Assembly: GCA_027475525.1 (NCBI GenBank)
Contig: JAMWFC010000009.1
Location: forward strand, 1,736,001-1,800,000
Source: Macrolepiota albuminosa
Taxonomy: Eukaryota; Basidiomycota; Agaricomycetes; Agaricales; Agaricaceae
Direction: 5' to 3'
Length of the DNA stretch: 64,000 nucleotides
Shown: positions 20,965 through 32,545 of the stretch, one piece after another
How positions within the stretch are numbered: the stretch's first letter is position 1
Layout of the letters: every line of letters starts with the position of its first letter
Notes under the pieces: generated by a model
The model's input: the letters and a program-made list of their open reading frames with translations, nothing else
Told to the model about the DNA's origin: nothing
The model's database searches: none
Translations under genes and position numbers: made by a program

Positions 20965-22631
20965 TCAAGGAATGCAGATGACTTTGGACCCAGTGGGTCT
21001 GATAAAATAAACAAGTTGCTGCTCCATCTTGAAGTGTGGATGCGTCTGGATATTATTCATAATCTTTAGGAAGAGATTGTCATCCTTGTATCCTTGCTGG
21101 ATACATGTGCAAAATTGCACATTGCCTAAGTCTGCTGATGTGGGCTGACAATCATGCAAGTCCAGCGCATGCTGGAGAGTCATCTTAGCACCCTAGGGGG
21201 TGCCTCTTACCTTGTCTCTTTGCCAGGCTGGAGGGCCTCATGGTCCACCAACACCTGAGCCTCAATATCTTGAGCTTCTCGCTGTTCTTTCAGTCACTTA
21301 CTGCGATGTGATTCCTGTGCTTGCATGGCACGTAGTTCAACTGAATGTTTCTTGATTTCATGGAATCTATGCAAGGGCAAGTCCTCGCCCTCCAGATTGA
21401 TGCATCTGTCTGCTTGGACATAGTCATGCATGTCATGGACGTCATCCTGATTATCGCTCTCAAAATATCCAGACAGGCAATCCGCAACCTTGTTCAATTC
21501 ACCCTTTACATAGATGATGTCAAACTGATATCACAACATGTAGTCAATCCAGCAATGTTGTCATAGTGATAGGTGCACTTGAGTCTTGAAAAACTTGAGT
21601 GCTTTGTGATCTGTGATGATATGGATCTTGTATCCCATCAGTTTATCCTCCTACTTGAGGAGGGCTTCTAAGATAGTGAGTGTTTCTAACTCGTATACTG
21701 CATAGTTCTGCTGTGCAGCAGTAAATTTGCAGGACATAAATCCTGCTGGTCAGCAAGTTTGCCACATTTTACCTTGGCCAAACATGGCCCCAACCCCTGT
21801 CTTTGAGGCGTCGCATATGAGCCAAATGGGCTTGTTGATGCATGGGTCAATTGGCTAGATCACTGGTGTCTTTGCACAAATGCACTTAATCATTTCAAAG
21901 CACCACTGATGCAGCGGTCTCCAGTGAAAGGGGAACCCATTTTGGGTTATAGCTATCAGTGGCCCAGTGTACGCTGTGATATATGGCAAAAAGTTACCAA
22001 TATAGTTCACTAATCCAACAAATTGCTGGATATCATTATATGTGTATGGAGTATGCTACTCTCAAATTTGATTGAGTTTATCTGTATCCAGGTGGATACC
22101 CTTCTCGTCAATGACATGACCGAGACAGTCTATACTAGGTGTGTACAACTTGCACTTCTTCCATTTGAGGTAGAGGCTGGCCTTACATAGTCGTTCAAAT
22201 ATGACTTGTAGGTGCTGCTTGTGCTCCTTGATGAAATCTGAAAAGATGAATATATTGTCTAAATAGATGTGCATAAACTTCCTGATTATGTCTTGGAAGA
22301 TGGAGGTCATTAACCTCTGAAATGTCGCTGGTGCATTACAGTCATCAATCTGCATGATATTGCTCACAAATGTCCCCATCAGCGACAAGAATAGTGTCTT
22401 AAGTATGTCTTTTTTGCATATGCAAACCTGTTTATATGCATCTGTTAGATTGATTTTCAATCTGTACTTTCCTTTAGGGACATCCTTGCATATGACTTCC
22501 TGGTCTGGAAAGGGTGTCATGTCCTTAACTATATTATCATTGTGCTGTTGTACATCCAATGCAGTTTGTAATGTCCCATCCTTCTTAGGAATACAAAGTA
22601 AGGGTGCAGCTTGCACTGCTGGTCATGGTTC
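20965..22631 (-). pseudogene. reverse transcriptase and RNase H of element 4
   Basis: 22616-22062 covers RT fingers and palm (LLCIPKKDGTLQTALD, INLTDAYKQVCI, NAPATFQRLM, YLDNIFIFSDF; the catalytic YLDD is changed to YLDN, a lethal change) and the thumb start. RNase H and the connection follow in broken frames to about 21290 (MNKVADCLSGYFESD), then the pre-integrase linker at 21183-20965. A solo LTR separates it from the upstream protease linker. Confidence 0.85.
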
Positions 22632-23541
22632 TGTAGTACTTGGTGTAAGTATTACTGATAGTTCTGGGGCTTTCTTAAAGTCTTAGAAAGTGTCCTCTAA
22701 TCCACACTGGTGCTTGATGATAAAAACTTGATGTATTGGGTGCTTCACAGAATATCAAATACCCTGATGGGCAGAAGAAGGTTCTCAATAAACTCCAGCC
22801 TAAGTAGTTCACTCCCTGGAAACCACCGAGCCTTTGTCTACCAATAGACTTCCAATAAGAAGTGCTCAATAAACTCTAGCCTAGGTGATTCACTCCCTGG
22901 AAACCACTGAGCCTTTGCCTATCAAATGCCTGGTTATTCTCTACTCTACATGGACTATTTATACTAATTTTCCAGTGCACAGACCACCAGATCACATGAC
23001 TTTTTGCTCTTGACCTCCCAGCATTCCTGACCTAATTAGTTGTTCCATTTTCCATTTTGGTGATGCATGTTTCAGTGCCACCATTCCATTCATCTCTTTC
23101 TTCCTCTATTCAATGCATGTTTGAGTGCCACCATTCCATTCATTCCTTCCTTCCTCCATTCAATGCATGTGCCACCATTCTATTCATCTCTTTTGACATC
23201 CCTCCATGCTTTTTTCCCTTTCCTCTTTCAGTCATATCAAATTGGGCATTGTCAGATCAGATCTTGATCTAGATCATCACAATTTGATCCCATTTTGTCA
23301 CCTCTGCCAGCTCCCATGCTTCCCCTCCCCATAACAGTGGTTGGACTATTGTTGAGTTGATAGCTTGAGCTGGTCCCTGCCCTTTGTTCTGTACTGTCTG
23401 TGTATTTATTGAGGTGTTTTTGGAGATATAATTTGTTGAGACTGCTACCAGGAGGCTTACAGTTTTCAGCCTTATAATTAAATGCTTATTTTGACTTCTG
23501 GTGCATGTTGTGTCGCTGACTGCTGATACAGCATTGTATCA
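22632..23541 (-). repeat. solo LTR, family C, inserted in RT of element 4
   Basis: TGTAGTACTTGGTG...GCATTGTATCA with a 4-bp target duplication GTTC (22628-22631 and 23542-23545). The TATAAATAG box reads on the minus strand, so the LTR sense strand is minus. An imperfect internal duplication (CTCAATAAACTCYAGCCTARG...) lies near 22784-22900. Confidence 0.85.
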
Positions 23542-24473
23542 GTTCCCACCACTTTGCATTTATGTATCTGTTTGTCTTTTCACAAAGCTGATCCTGCAGT
23601 GCTTGTAGACAGCAAGGCAAGTGGTATTTGTATTGCTTATTCTCATCAATGAGGTTAATCTCATGATTAACCTCTCTTCATGGAGGCAACTCCTCCTTCA
23701 TCCTATTGATGATGTCAGCAAACTCATGCTGCCATTGCTGGCACAATCAAGGAATATCTTCCTCTGTAAGGCTTATTCATGGCCTTACCTTTCCCCTTCG
23801 CTACATGTGCTATACATGGCTGAACCTTTGGTTTGAATCACTCCTATAAGGCACATATATGCTCTTCTGTGAGATCTCCCAGATTCAACCTTACGACTGG
23901 TTGCATCCTTGCTACTCTTGTTGTATTTGATGACAATTGCATACTTCTTGCCTTCAGCAATACACCATCAAACATGATATCCAATGTTTTGGAGATTTTG
24001 TCCTCTTGTGCATGACAGTATACTTCTCCCATCTGAGTTGACTGCACCCATTCTATAGTATGCGTCACCATTGACGCTACCAACTTATTTCACTCTTGTG
24101 GCATTTGTGGGTCATATGCCCATTGCACTCCTAGCCAAAACACTGGTTGATCCATTAGCAACCTTGTGCTTTCCACAGTTCCCATTGTACTATATATCTC
24201 GTTCTTGATGAGATCCTCTACCCTCACTTGAGAGCTAGTTGGCTGACATTCCAGCGACTCCACCACACATTTACCATGTTCATTCTTATGCTGTCTAGTC
24301 TGATTAGGCTTTTCATTTGTATACCCAACCATGTCTGGGTACTTCCCCTTCTTCAGAGTTCCTAAAAACTCATTCTCAGACATTAGAATAGCCGGTGAGT
24401 CTGCCAGCAGGCTCTTTAGTGGAACTTGCTCATCTTTCATCCCCTGTACAGTCACTCTCTTGCAACCATTTAG
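23542..24473 (-). pseudogene. pol linker upstream of RT, element 4
   Basis: Starts right after a TGA-CTA (24476-24471) and stays in the gag-protease frame. Reads LNGCKRVTVQGMKDEQ, then LLADSPAILMSENEFLGTLKKG and WAYDPQMPQE, interrupted by TGA at 24090 (tryptophan in element 2), then KLVASM and IMFDGVLLKARS. Matches the element 2 linker block by block (LDGGKKAPTV, PMDSPAVLMLESE, WAFDPRMPAEW, VFFDGLSVTSRRS). Confidence 0.8.
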
Positions 24474-24476
24474 TCA
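24471..24476 (-). promoter_or_regulatory. TGA-CTA leaky-stop context between protease and pol (element 4)
   Basis: Sense-strand TGA CTA AAT GG at the junction of gag-protease and pol, with the same frame before and after. The same hexamer is at the same place in element 2 (47297-47302). UGA-CUA is an established high-readthrough context, used for example by fungal peroxisomal isoforms. Function here is inferred. Confidence 0.55.
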
Positions 24477-24977
24477 GTTGCATTCATCACAATGCTTCTC
24501 TGTTGTGCAATAGCATCTCAAGCAACCATCTATGTTGCTTAACACAACTTTCTTTGCCTTCATAGGCTTACCATTCACAACAACTATGTCATTCACAAAA
24601 TCCAAGGACACCTTGTTCTTACACATAAATGGCGTACCAATGATCATATTGTAGCAATCAAAATTTGCTATGTCCACATACTCCTTGGTCAACGTCTCTG
24701 ATGTCTTTATCCTTACTTCAGCACCAAACTGCACTATGGTGTGGCTTCCTATGGTCCCCAACTAGAGCATCAATGGCTCTTCCAACTCATGAATGTGTAT
24801 TACATTGATGTGAGCAAACTGGGGTATAATGCCCATAGTGGTACTCCCTGAGTCCCATAGAGTCCAGGCTGGATGTCCATTGACATCAACGTAGGTGACC
24901 AAGCACTCCTTCTCCTCAGAAGTATAACATGGACATTGCAACTTGTTAGTTGCCTTTTGCAAAGTTACATGTCTCAT
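24474..24977 (-). pseudogene. aspartic protease of element 4
   Basis: Retropepsin with LWDSGSTTMGIIPQFAH near 24850 and the C-terminal FDCYNMIIGTPFM near 24640. One TAG (24762) splits it at LML-stop-LGTIG, where element 2 has LLLQLGTVG (CAG to TAG). It ends DECN-TGA-LNG. It would process the polyprotein. Confidence 0.88.
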
Positions 24978-25696
24978 TCAAATGCGTTGATCTCCACAGC
25001 ACTCTGTCAGTGCAAACAAGTGTTCATTCTCGTCATCACAAGTGTAGTAGCCACTGTCATACACATCCACTGCGACATACTCATTGTCATCAATGTCGAC
25101 GCTTTCAATGTCATCCACTTCTGAGCCACCAGCCATGTCTTGCGGCTCTTCCTCAACAATCTTCTTGTTCTTGTTGTCACTAACAACGTCACTAGGGGCT
25201 GCAGCTATATGGGCTGCCCAAATGTGTGTCTTGAGAGGAGCAGGGCATTCCTTAGCAAAATGTCCAGCCCTTCCACAATTGTAGCATGCTGAGGGATCTT
25301 CTGCAGGCCTTCTCTGGGCTGCTCTAGAAACCATATTGGATTTGCTAACTATATGCATTGCAGGTGCTACACCCCCTCTAGCTGCTACCCGGTTTTGACT
25401 CAAAGAGGGTTGACTATCTTTCACTGGCAGATATCGAGTGGGTTTTGGTTGAGGCCATTGGCCTCTAGGAATTGTCTTGCAGACAACAAATCATGAATTG
25501 TGATTATTCTCCATCTCTGACCATTTGGCAAGGAAGGTTCCTACTTTCACTGCCTGATAGTTCACAGGCTCTCAGTGTGAACTATGCTGTTCATAATGGT
25601 TTGCAGTTTGTGTTGACTGCTCATACTGAATGGCATACACTAAAAACTCGGTCACTGTATTGACTTCTGAAGACAAATTGTCATACATATCAATGC
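24978..25696 (-). pseudogene. gag CCHC knuckle and acidic tail of element 4
   Basis: A CCHC knuckle CYNCGRAGHFAKEC near 25255-25300 is followed by an acidic stretch (VDDIESVDIDDNEYVAVDVYDSGYY) that parallels SDDEYVEVDVYDNDYY of element 2. The region upstream of 25424 to the solo LTR is badly broken. It ends in TGA at 24978. Confidence 0.85.
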
Positions 25697-26503
25697 TGTA
25701 GTACTTGGTGTAAGTATTACTAATAGTTCTGGGGCTTGCTAGTGTAGAAGATAACCTTCAATTCACACTGACTTGATGATGAAATGGATATATTGTGATT
25801 GTTGATGCTTTCTATAATATTCTGGAAAGCAGAGGGTTCTCAATAAACTCCAGCCTAAGCAATTCACTCCCTGGGAATCACCGAGCCTTTGCCTATCAAT
25901 TGCCTATTGATTCTCTACTAAACTTGGGCTATTTATACTGTTTTTCTGGTGCACAGACCACTATCTACATCTGACTTTTTGTTGTAAACTCCCCAGCATC
26001 TGGAACATCTTTGATAGTCCAATTTCCCTTTTTGGAAGCCTGTTTTGGTGCCACCAGTTCCACCATTCAACTTCTTGGTCCACCAGTCCTCCAGATGTTT
26101 CTGATTGCCACTTTCCCATTTGCTTCAGCTCTATTTAGCACAATCCCATTCATAGATCCTTCTTTCCCCTTTTGGCACTTCTCTGCATTCCATGCTTCTT
26201 TTCCTTTCCCCTTTCAGTCATGTCAAAATCAGGCATTGTCAGATCTGATCTTGATTTAGATCATCACAATTTGATCCCATTTTGTCACTTCTGCTAGCTT
26301 CCATGCTTTCTCTTCCCATTACAGTAGTTGGACTATTGTTTAGCTGATAGTTTGAGCTGGTCCTTGCCTGTTGTTCTGTACTTTTCTCTGTATTTATTGG
26401 GATGTTTTGGAGATATATTTTTGTTGAGACTGCTACCAGGAGGCTTACAGTTTTCAGCCCATAATTAAATGTTTATTTTGACTTCTGGTGCAGCATCATA
26501 TCA
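25697..26503 (-). repeat. solo LTR, family C, inserted in gag of element 4
   Basis: TGTAGTACTTGGTG...CATCATATCA, flanked by ATGC on both sides (25693-25696 and 26504-26507). 807 bp, same orientation as the copy at 22632. Confidence 0.9.
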
Positions 26504-28109
26504 ATGCTCTCCTCATTTCTGCAGGTATTCCATCCAGGAATGTCTTGCAAATAGTGTATTCATCTGGATAGATGGCCATATTCTGTGCATGACCCACCAG
26601 ATCATCATAGAATGTCTGGATGCCAGTTTTAGCATCATATACTGCCTTTTTAAAGGCATCCCATGCTTCCTGCATGGTTGCAGCATTGACAAAATGATTA
26701 TACAGTCCTATCAAGACTTCTTTAAATGTCCAATGCAATTTATCGCAATTGATATGAAGGACATGGTGGCAGAACCAATTCCGAGCCTCTCCTTCCATAA
26801 ATTTGTGTAACACAAATATTCTCTCTTGGTCCATGTTGTCTCCACCATAGCAGCAAGCTGCCAAATGGTAACAGATGTCCATGGCCCAGTCATCCAGCTG
26901 AGAGAATCTATGCCCTCCAGCATATGCACCTATGTGCTTACCATCAGATTTGCAGGGACTTACCCTGGCAGAAAATTTAAACCTGACTCCAAAGAAGTCA
27001 TCTACCAGTCAGGTAAGATGATCATGCATATGATCCATATGGATCCAGACTGCCTCATTCATTTCAGGCAGATTTTTGTGCAAATCATGAGATGTGGGCA
27101 TCGAGAATGCCTGGAGACTGCAAATGTAGAGTAGGCTCACCTCTGGCTCTGCTGGAGTTGTTGTCACAGTCTCCACTTCAGACAATGCCTGTTGAGGCAC
27201 TCTGCTGACATTGTGTTGACGGCTTGCAGCGTTTTGATGCCTGATATAGTCTTGCTGAGACTCATTGGCCTGACGAGGTGCATTTAGCAATTCCATTGCA
27301 TCTGCAATCAACAGCACTCATCGGTGCACACTCCTTTCACATTCTACTGAGTTGGCTGGAGTGGCCATTGAGACTGCTAACCCTCACACTGCTTTGTGCT
27401 TGAGATATTCCAATACTTTGAGTTCAAAGATTCACACAAATAATTCAATATATTCTGTTGAATCTACATGAGGTACATCATGGCTCCTAGCAGCCAGTAA
27501 CTGTAGATGCTTTTGCATTGATTCCTTCACAACTGATGGATATTGGTCCAGTATCAGCTGTAACTAGATAGACAGAATTGAATGTGACCTCTTACCTTCC
27601 TCATCATCTGATGACTTCAGTTTGGACTTCAAGTCCAGGACTCTCCTGAGGCCTTCATGCCTCACCTGTGGCTGTTTGCCGACTCCTTCATGCAACTCTT
27701 GAGTTCTAGGTGCCAACAGTGCCTTTCCTGGCTATATGACATTGTCGTCTTCCCTACTGACTATTATAGTTGGTCCTTGCTTCAGTTTATGTGTCGTTAA
27801 TGATAACAGTCCTGGTTCAGTGGCAGTGTCTGCCACATACTCCAAGTGCCACTCTATCAGCACAGTCCAGAATAGAGTGCTGTGCATGAAAGCACTGTCT
27901 TGCACCATTTCCAAATACTGGGTAAGGTCTGGTTGACCTTTGGACTGGACTGATGAGCTCTCAGGTAATACTGGGTACATCAGTGAAGGCATTTGGCTTG
28001 CTGGTAGCAACACTCCTGAGACTGTGGATCTCTCCCCTGGTTTACCACCAGGCCATACAATGGACATTATCCATGATATAGATAGCACACCCGGCATTCC
28101 AAAGCTCAT
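26504..28109 (-). pseudogene. gag N-terminal half and core domain of element 4
   Basis: 26882-26504 encodes the gag core (MDICYHLAACCYGGDNMDQ, WFCHHVLHIN, MQEAWDAFKKAVYD, HAQNMAIYPDEY), closely parallel to element 2 (MDVCNHLAACQYGGDRLDR). Further upstream 27317-27130 matches the APQQAGESDEQ segment and 27400-27560 matches SITKDTTRARLGL..TAEYITLYVQ of element 2, with an in-frame TGA. 28109-27732 is open but has no visible match to element 2 gag. Confidence 0.85.
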
Positions 28110-28347
28110 GCTAACATTGCAAGATAGCTTTTTATCCCACTTTGGCAGGGACTAGTAAGTAGATGCGGATTATGTCCTGACAGCTTGAAACACAGGTGGA
28201 TCACCTGTATCTGGGGCTGGGAAAGAGGGGTCTGGATCAAGAGAGCCAGTCATGGAAGCACATTTTTGACATAATGCCAACAGAAATCAAGAGTTTTTGT
28301 GATGAGTTGCCTAGAGTCTAAAGCCGATAGCAGAAGATTTAAAAAAA

Positions 28348-28505
28348 TGTAACTGTTGGTTACAAGCTAGAACTATCTTGTATGTATCACACAGTGCTAA
28401 ATCAGACCACGGTATTGGATTTGACTAGAATTAGAGTGAATACAAGATGTTGTCTTATGTATAAGTTGTGCTAATAGCATCCTTGACACATGACAATCCA
28501 TTACA
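28348..28505 (-). repeat. 5' LTR of element 4
   Basis: 158 bp, TGTAACTGTTGGTTAC...CCATTACA on the plus strand. The target duplication CGAGC follows at 28506. The internal edge on the sense strand begins TTTTTTTAAATCTTC, comparable to CTTTTTTGAACCTTTC in element 2; no tRNA primer-binding site is recognised. Confidence 0.9.
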
Positions 28506-28790
28506 CGAGCATACTGAGATATCATGCTTTCATTTTGACACAGTTACAAATAGGACACTGTCTGTTAGATCAGTATCTACACTGTGTCCAAAAGGCAGAC
28601 ACACCAACCCAGGAGCTTTGGGCAAGCTTCTCAGCAACACTGATACAGTAAAAGCTCTGTTCCAGTACATCAACAGCATACATTGATTCAAGAGGATGTA
28701 TGGCGACCTCACAGTCTCTGAAGGTGAGAGGCTGCTGAGGCAGGCCAAGAGATGGAATAGAAAGAGGAGAGGAGCATAGGAAGGGGACCT
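28506..28790 (+). pseudogene. LINE C-terminal end, beyond element 4
   Basis: Continues the LINE: ILRYHAFILTQLQIGHCL (the frequent TQLRTGH motif of LINE C termini), a disturbed cysteine region, then LGKLLSNTDTVKALFQYIN and YGDLTVSEGERLLRQAK near the stop at about 28780. Same orientation as the RNase H at 15126-16269. Confidence 0.7.
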
Positions 28791-28995
28791 CATTACCTGC
28801 TCACATACTAAATTCTTAATTTACAGTACAACTGCCAAAGAGGTGTAATATGGACGCCAACCCAACTCCAGATACTCAAGGTGAACATGCAAATAGGAGC
28901 CGATAGAATAGGGACTACAGTACAACAGTGTCAGTACGTAGAGGCCTAGGTAGCAGTAGAACCCAACATAGAGCAAGGCTCCAGCGGATATAAGA

Positions 28996-29111
28996 GCAAT
29001 CATCATCATCATCATCATCAAGCTCAGAATGGATGTCCTTTCTGGTAAATTTGAACAGCAGGCATGCATGGTGGGAAAAGTTCTAGATGATGATGATGAT
29101 GATGATGATTT
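28996..29111. repeat. inverted pair of (ATC)n and (GAT)n microsatellites
   Basis: About seven ATC units at 28998-29020 and eight GAT units at 29087-29111 face each other across about 65 bp. They could pair as a hairpin. No coding is seen around them. Confidence 0.75.
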
Positions 29112-29655
29112 GATTTGTTTAGTCAGAGAGTTATTTTGTACATGGGAATAGTGTCATAACTCTCTCAGTATGTAGAGGTATGCTACTTATGGATACTCTG
29201 GTAGGTACTCTGACCTGATGCTTTTTCAGGCATGCCAATTATGCCTTGTAGCCACTTTACTACAATTTGATCCTACTCAAGCTCTTCATCAGAATTCATA
29301 CTACTTTGCATATGTAATCCCTTTCTATCTGCTGCTAATGTGCCATCCCAATGATTGGACCCATCTACTTTCATCAATGTGGCCAGAGCTCCACAACTCT
29401 AACCCCCCCTACACCCAGAGGCTATCTTCAGCCAAGTCCCCAACTCCCCTATGGGAGCCATGGAAAGGCCAGCAGGCTGGGAGATTCCGCAGTCCATATA
29501 AGATCTAAGAACCCAACTGACTTTTACCAAATCTCAACCGACAGTGTCACATGATACTTTGGCAACCAGGCAGACAACCACTTAAGGTCTGGACTGCTTT
29601 GTCACCTAACTTTGCCTCTATCCAGACTATGGCTTGCTTGGTCATCCACATTGGA
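29112..29655. other. no recognisable feature
   Basis: Short open frames exist on the plus strand but none shows a domain, codon conservation or a recognisable start context. Confidence 0.4.
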
Positions 29656-29659
29656 AAAT

Positions 29660-29943
29660 CCTGCTTTTTTCTGATTGGACATGAGCATAGTGGTTACATT
29701 GATTCATCAAGTCACATGCAAATTGGTCTTTCATATAACGGCCTGCACAACAAAGCCTTCCTAGTATTGCATGTGAAGGTGGTGGCTTTCTGGCAGTGTT
29801 GAATAAGCCAGATATGGTGGCTAAAGTGTTTGCCACCACAGGCTGCAGTACATAGACAAGAATCAAACTAACAACCTCACTGTTCCCACTTGGGTACAAA
29901 CTCTAAGGACATAATGGTGCCAGCTGAGCCACTGTGCCCCTCG
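29660..29943 (-). repeat. tRNA-derived SINE-like element
   Basis: The minus strand begins GGGGCACAGTGGCTCAGCTGG. TGGCTCAGCTGG (29931-29920) is a perfect polymerase III A box. AGTTTGATTCT (29869-29859) is a near-perfect B box at tRNA-like spacing. The body continues leftwards to an A-rich tail (AGAAAAAAG near 29665). A SINE head is more likely than a tRNA gene because no acceptor stem forms. Confidence 0.65.
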
Positions 29944-30780
29944 AAGTTCTAGATGAACCTATGGTAGAAATTGGTAAAGCCTAGGAAGGCCTGCACTTCC
30001 TTCTTGTTATGGGGATCAGGCCATTGTGCCATGCCAGCAACCTTTACAGAGTCCATCTCTGCTGCTTTGTGGGAGATGATAAGTCTGAGGTATTTAATAC
30101 AGGTCTGCTCAAACTCACACTTCTCAGGCTTGAGAAACAGCTAGTGCTGACAAAGATGGTCCAAGACAATCTGGGTGATGCAGTAGTTTTCCTCTAATGC
30201 CTTGGTGTAAATAAAAAGGTCATCAAGGTATGTGCACATCATGCCATTGACAATGAAGTCTCAGAAAATGTTGTTTATCATTGTCTGAAAGGTAGTAGGG
30301 CTGTCAGTGAGTCTGAAGAACATCACAAGTAGTTTGAACAGCCTACAGTTGGTCCAAAACACTGCCTTCTACTTGTCTCCTTCTTGAATGCACAAATTGT
30401 TGTAGCCCCAGCAGATGTCTAACTTAGTGAAGTAGCATACACTCCAGAGGTTGTTGATGAGCTTGGAAATGAGGGGGAGTGGGTAGCAGTTCTTGATAGT
30501 CATTGCATTGAGCACATGGTAGTCCTGGACCAACTAAAGAGAACTATCCTTCTTCTTAATAAAGAACACCAGAGAGGCCATAGGAGACTTTTAGCAGGCT
30601 TTAAGTCTGGCAGGAGCTCAATTGCATAGTCCCACTGCTTGTGTTCCAGTTGGGAGTCAAACAGGACCTTGGAGAACATATCCTCAAAGTTGTGGAGGTA
30701 GCTGGAGACCATGTCATGGAAAGTCCAAACAGAGAAGTTGGCCATGAAAGCCTGAACCAGCTACTGAGACATTGTTTGGC
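29944..30780 (-). pseudogene. gypsy reverse transcriptase fragment
   Basis: The minus strand reads a decayed Ty3-type RT: FEDMFSKVLFDSQLEHKQWDY, LVQDYHVLNAMTIKNCYPLP, DICWGYNNLCIQEGDK, FRLTDSPTTFQTMINNIF, TYLDDLFIYT (catalytic box) and EVQAFLGFTNFYHRFI next to the SINE. Several stops are present. No gag, integrase or LTR flank it, so it is an isolated scrap. Confidence 0.85.
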
Positions 30781-32270
30781 TAGCTCAGATCTTGTGAGGG
30801 CAACCAGGGTAGGGCATCACAATGGTACATGTCATACATTGTATGGGAGCTCACTTTGTGCCATACCATATGTGTCCAGCAGAGTCTGCTACACTGTAGC
30901 AGAGCAGTCCCTACAGTGTTGTAGAATACAGAGCTGCAGACATGTCAGAATGTGCTGTATGATACAGTCCAGTAGATTGATAAAAGGCAGGCACACACAT
31001 GCACATGCAGGCCTGGTGGATGCCAGTGGACACTAGCAGATGTCAATGTGCATTAGCGGCCACCAGCGAGCATCAGCCCATAAGTGAAAACCTCCTCCAT
31101 TGGCGGACATCATGGCATGAGTAAATCTTCCTCAAGGTTCTCTACTTCTCTCCCCTCTCCCTTCCTCCCTGCAGCAACTTGAGGCTGCATGCCTCCCATT
31201 CCCTCCTTTTTCCACCTCCAATGGCAGCATATGTCCACAAAAGGGCCCTGCAGACCTCCACAAGCCTACCAGCAGACATCCATGCAAACCTACATTGACC
31301 CACTCAAACCTATGCAGGCCCATGCCAGCCAGCATGGGGCACCAGTGGACATCTGCACAGGCCTACGCAGGCCCACAGGGGCTGGTTGGACCAAAAAAAA
31401 AGTAACCCTTCATTTAGTCCTTATGTCTGTGGGGGGAATCAAATCTCTAGCCTTGGGGAAGCCTCCATCAACAGAATGCACTGACAATTTAACTGTTGCA
31501 CCACAGGTCCATTACTAACAGCTAGAATTGAAGGTTGGATAACACAATGAATGGCTGCCCCCCTACATCTCTGCAGGTCCCTGCATGGATATTTAGAGGT
31601 GGAATAGGGGTGGCATATCCCCAAAAGAGTTTTTGTGGCTTGAAAAGGGTGTTGGCATCACCTGCCATCAGCTGGCCATTAGCTGGCATCCATCAGAATC
31701 CGTTGGCAGCCATCAGGACCCACTAGCATTTATTGGCATCTGTTGTGCATCCATCAGCATTCATTCACAACTCCTGGCAACCTCCAGCATTGCCCAGCAT
31801 TGCCTGGCATCAGGGCAGGAGAGAAGGAAAGGGGGTGTGTGGGCATCAGCCACATGGAATGGCATTTGGGGGAGCGTGAGGGGTGGTGGAAGAGGGATGG
31901 GGATGGGAAGAAAGAAGGGGAAGAGGGAAGGGGAGGAGCATGGGTGTCTGCTAGCACACCAGCAAATGTAGCAGACATCGGACATCAGGTCAGGAGGGAG
32001 GAAAGAAGCAGGGTGCATGTGGCATATAGGGGTGGCATGTGAGGTAGTGTGGGGAGTGGAGAGGATGGCACTGAGAAGAAAGAGAGGGAAGGGTAGAAGG
32101 GGGTACATGAGTATCCACTGTCCACTGGCATGCTAGCAGACAATAGTGGACATTGGCATGTGAGCTGCCACAGCTGATGTCAGCAGACAGTAGCTGACAT
32201 CCTTTTTCTATGTAAAAATGACAAATATTTTAGTAGGGACGGTGCTGGGTTGAAAGAAAAGAAACAAGTC
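30781..32270. other. gene-poor region with degenerate GGCATC/CATCAG minisatellite
   Basis: From about 31000 to 32200 variants of GGCATCCATCAG, AGCAGACAT and CCAGCAT recur on the plus strand at short irregular spacing (dense at 31660-31830 and 32100-32200). Purine-rich stretches (GGGGAGGAG) separate them. No convincing ORF apart from the SINE at 31393-31515. Confidence 0.5.
31393..31515 (-). repeat. tRNA-derived SINE-like element with T-run terminator
   Basis: Minus strand: A-box-like TGGTGCAACAG (31503-31493), B-box-like GATTTGATTCC (31445-31435), then a run of nine T (31401-31393) that would end polymerase III transcription. Confidence 0.55.
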
Positions 32271-32281
32271 TGGTGCAACCA

Positions 32282-32398
32282 GTCCCAGTGGTTCAGTGGA
32301 ATATTTGTGTATTGATATTCAATATTGTGTACAGTGGCAAGTTTGACTCCCCCTACTCCACCTTAATGGCGTCTAATAGTGTGTTTTTATATAAGTCT
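32282..32398 (+). repeat. tRNA-like short repeat 1
   Basis: A box TGGTTCAGTGG (32289-32299), shared GGAATATT segment, B box AGTTTGACTCC (32340-32350), a short tail with AATAGTGTGT and TTTTT (32394-32398). Confidence 0.65.
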
Positions 32399-32440
32399 AT
32401 TTTTGCTCTACATATACACCCGTACTGACTTATAGTAAGT

Positions 32441-32520
32441 GACTATGGTGCAATGGAATATTGATAAATTGATATTTCATATTGTGCACAAGAGGTGGGT
32501 TTGACTCCCACTAGTGCACA
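32441..32520 (+). repeat. tRNA-like short repeat 2
   Basis: A box TGGTGCAATGG (32446-32456), GGAATATT, B box GGTTTGACTCC (32498-32508), followed by CACTAGTGCA as in repeat 3. Confidence 0.65.
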
Positions 32521-32545
32521 TTAGAGCAGCAGGCCGCTGACATCC

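Larger units (their letters stand above)
16270..28505 (-). mobile_element. Ty3/gypsy element 4 (old relative of element 2), inserted in the LINE
   Basis: Minus-strand element bounded by LTRs at 28348-28505 (5') and 16270-16433 (3'), with a near-perfect target duplication (CAAGC at 16265, CGAGC at 28506). LINE coding continues on both sides. Gene order: gag with CCHC knuckle, protease, RT-RNase H, integrase, then a downstream third ORF. It is homologous throughout to element 2 (43683-54782), including the polypurine-tract/LTR junction. Three solo LTRs (16894, 22632, 25697) are nested inside. Heavily mutated and certainly inactive. Confidence 0.92.

Noticed and set aside
22784..22920. Tandem CTCAATAAACTC repeat in the family-C LTR as an assembly artefact
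   Set aside because: The copies carry several differences and the spacing is not 77 bp; an old duplication is more likely.
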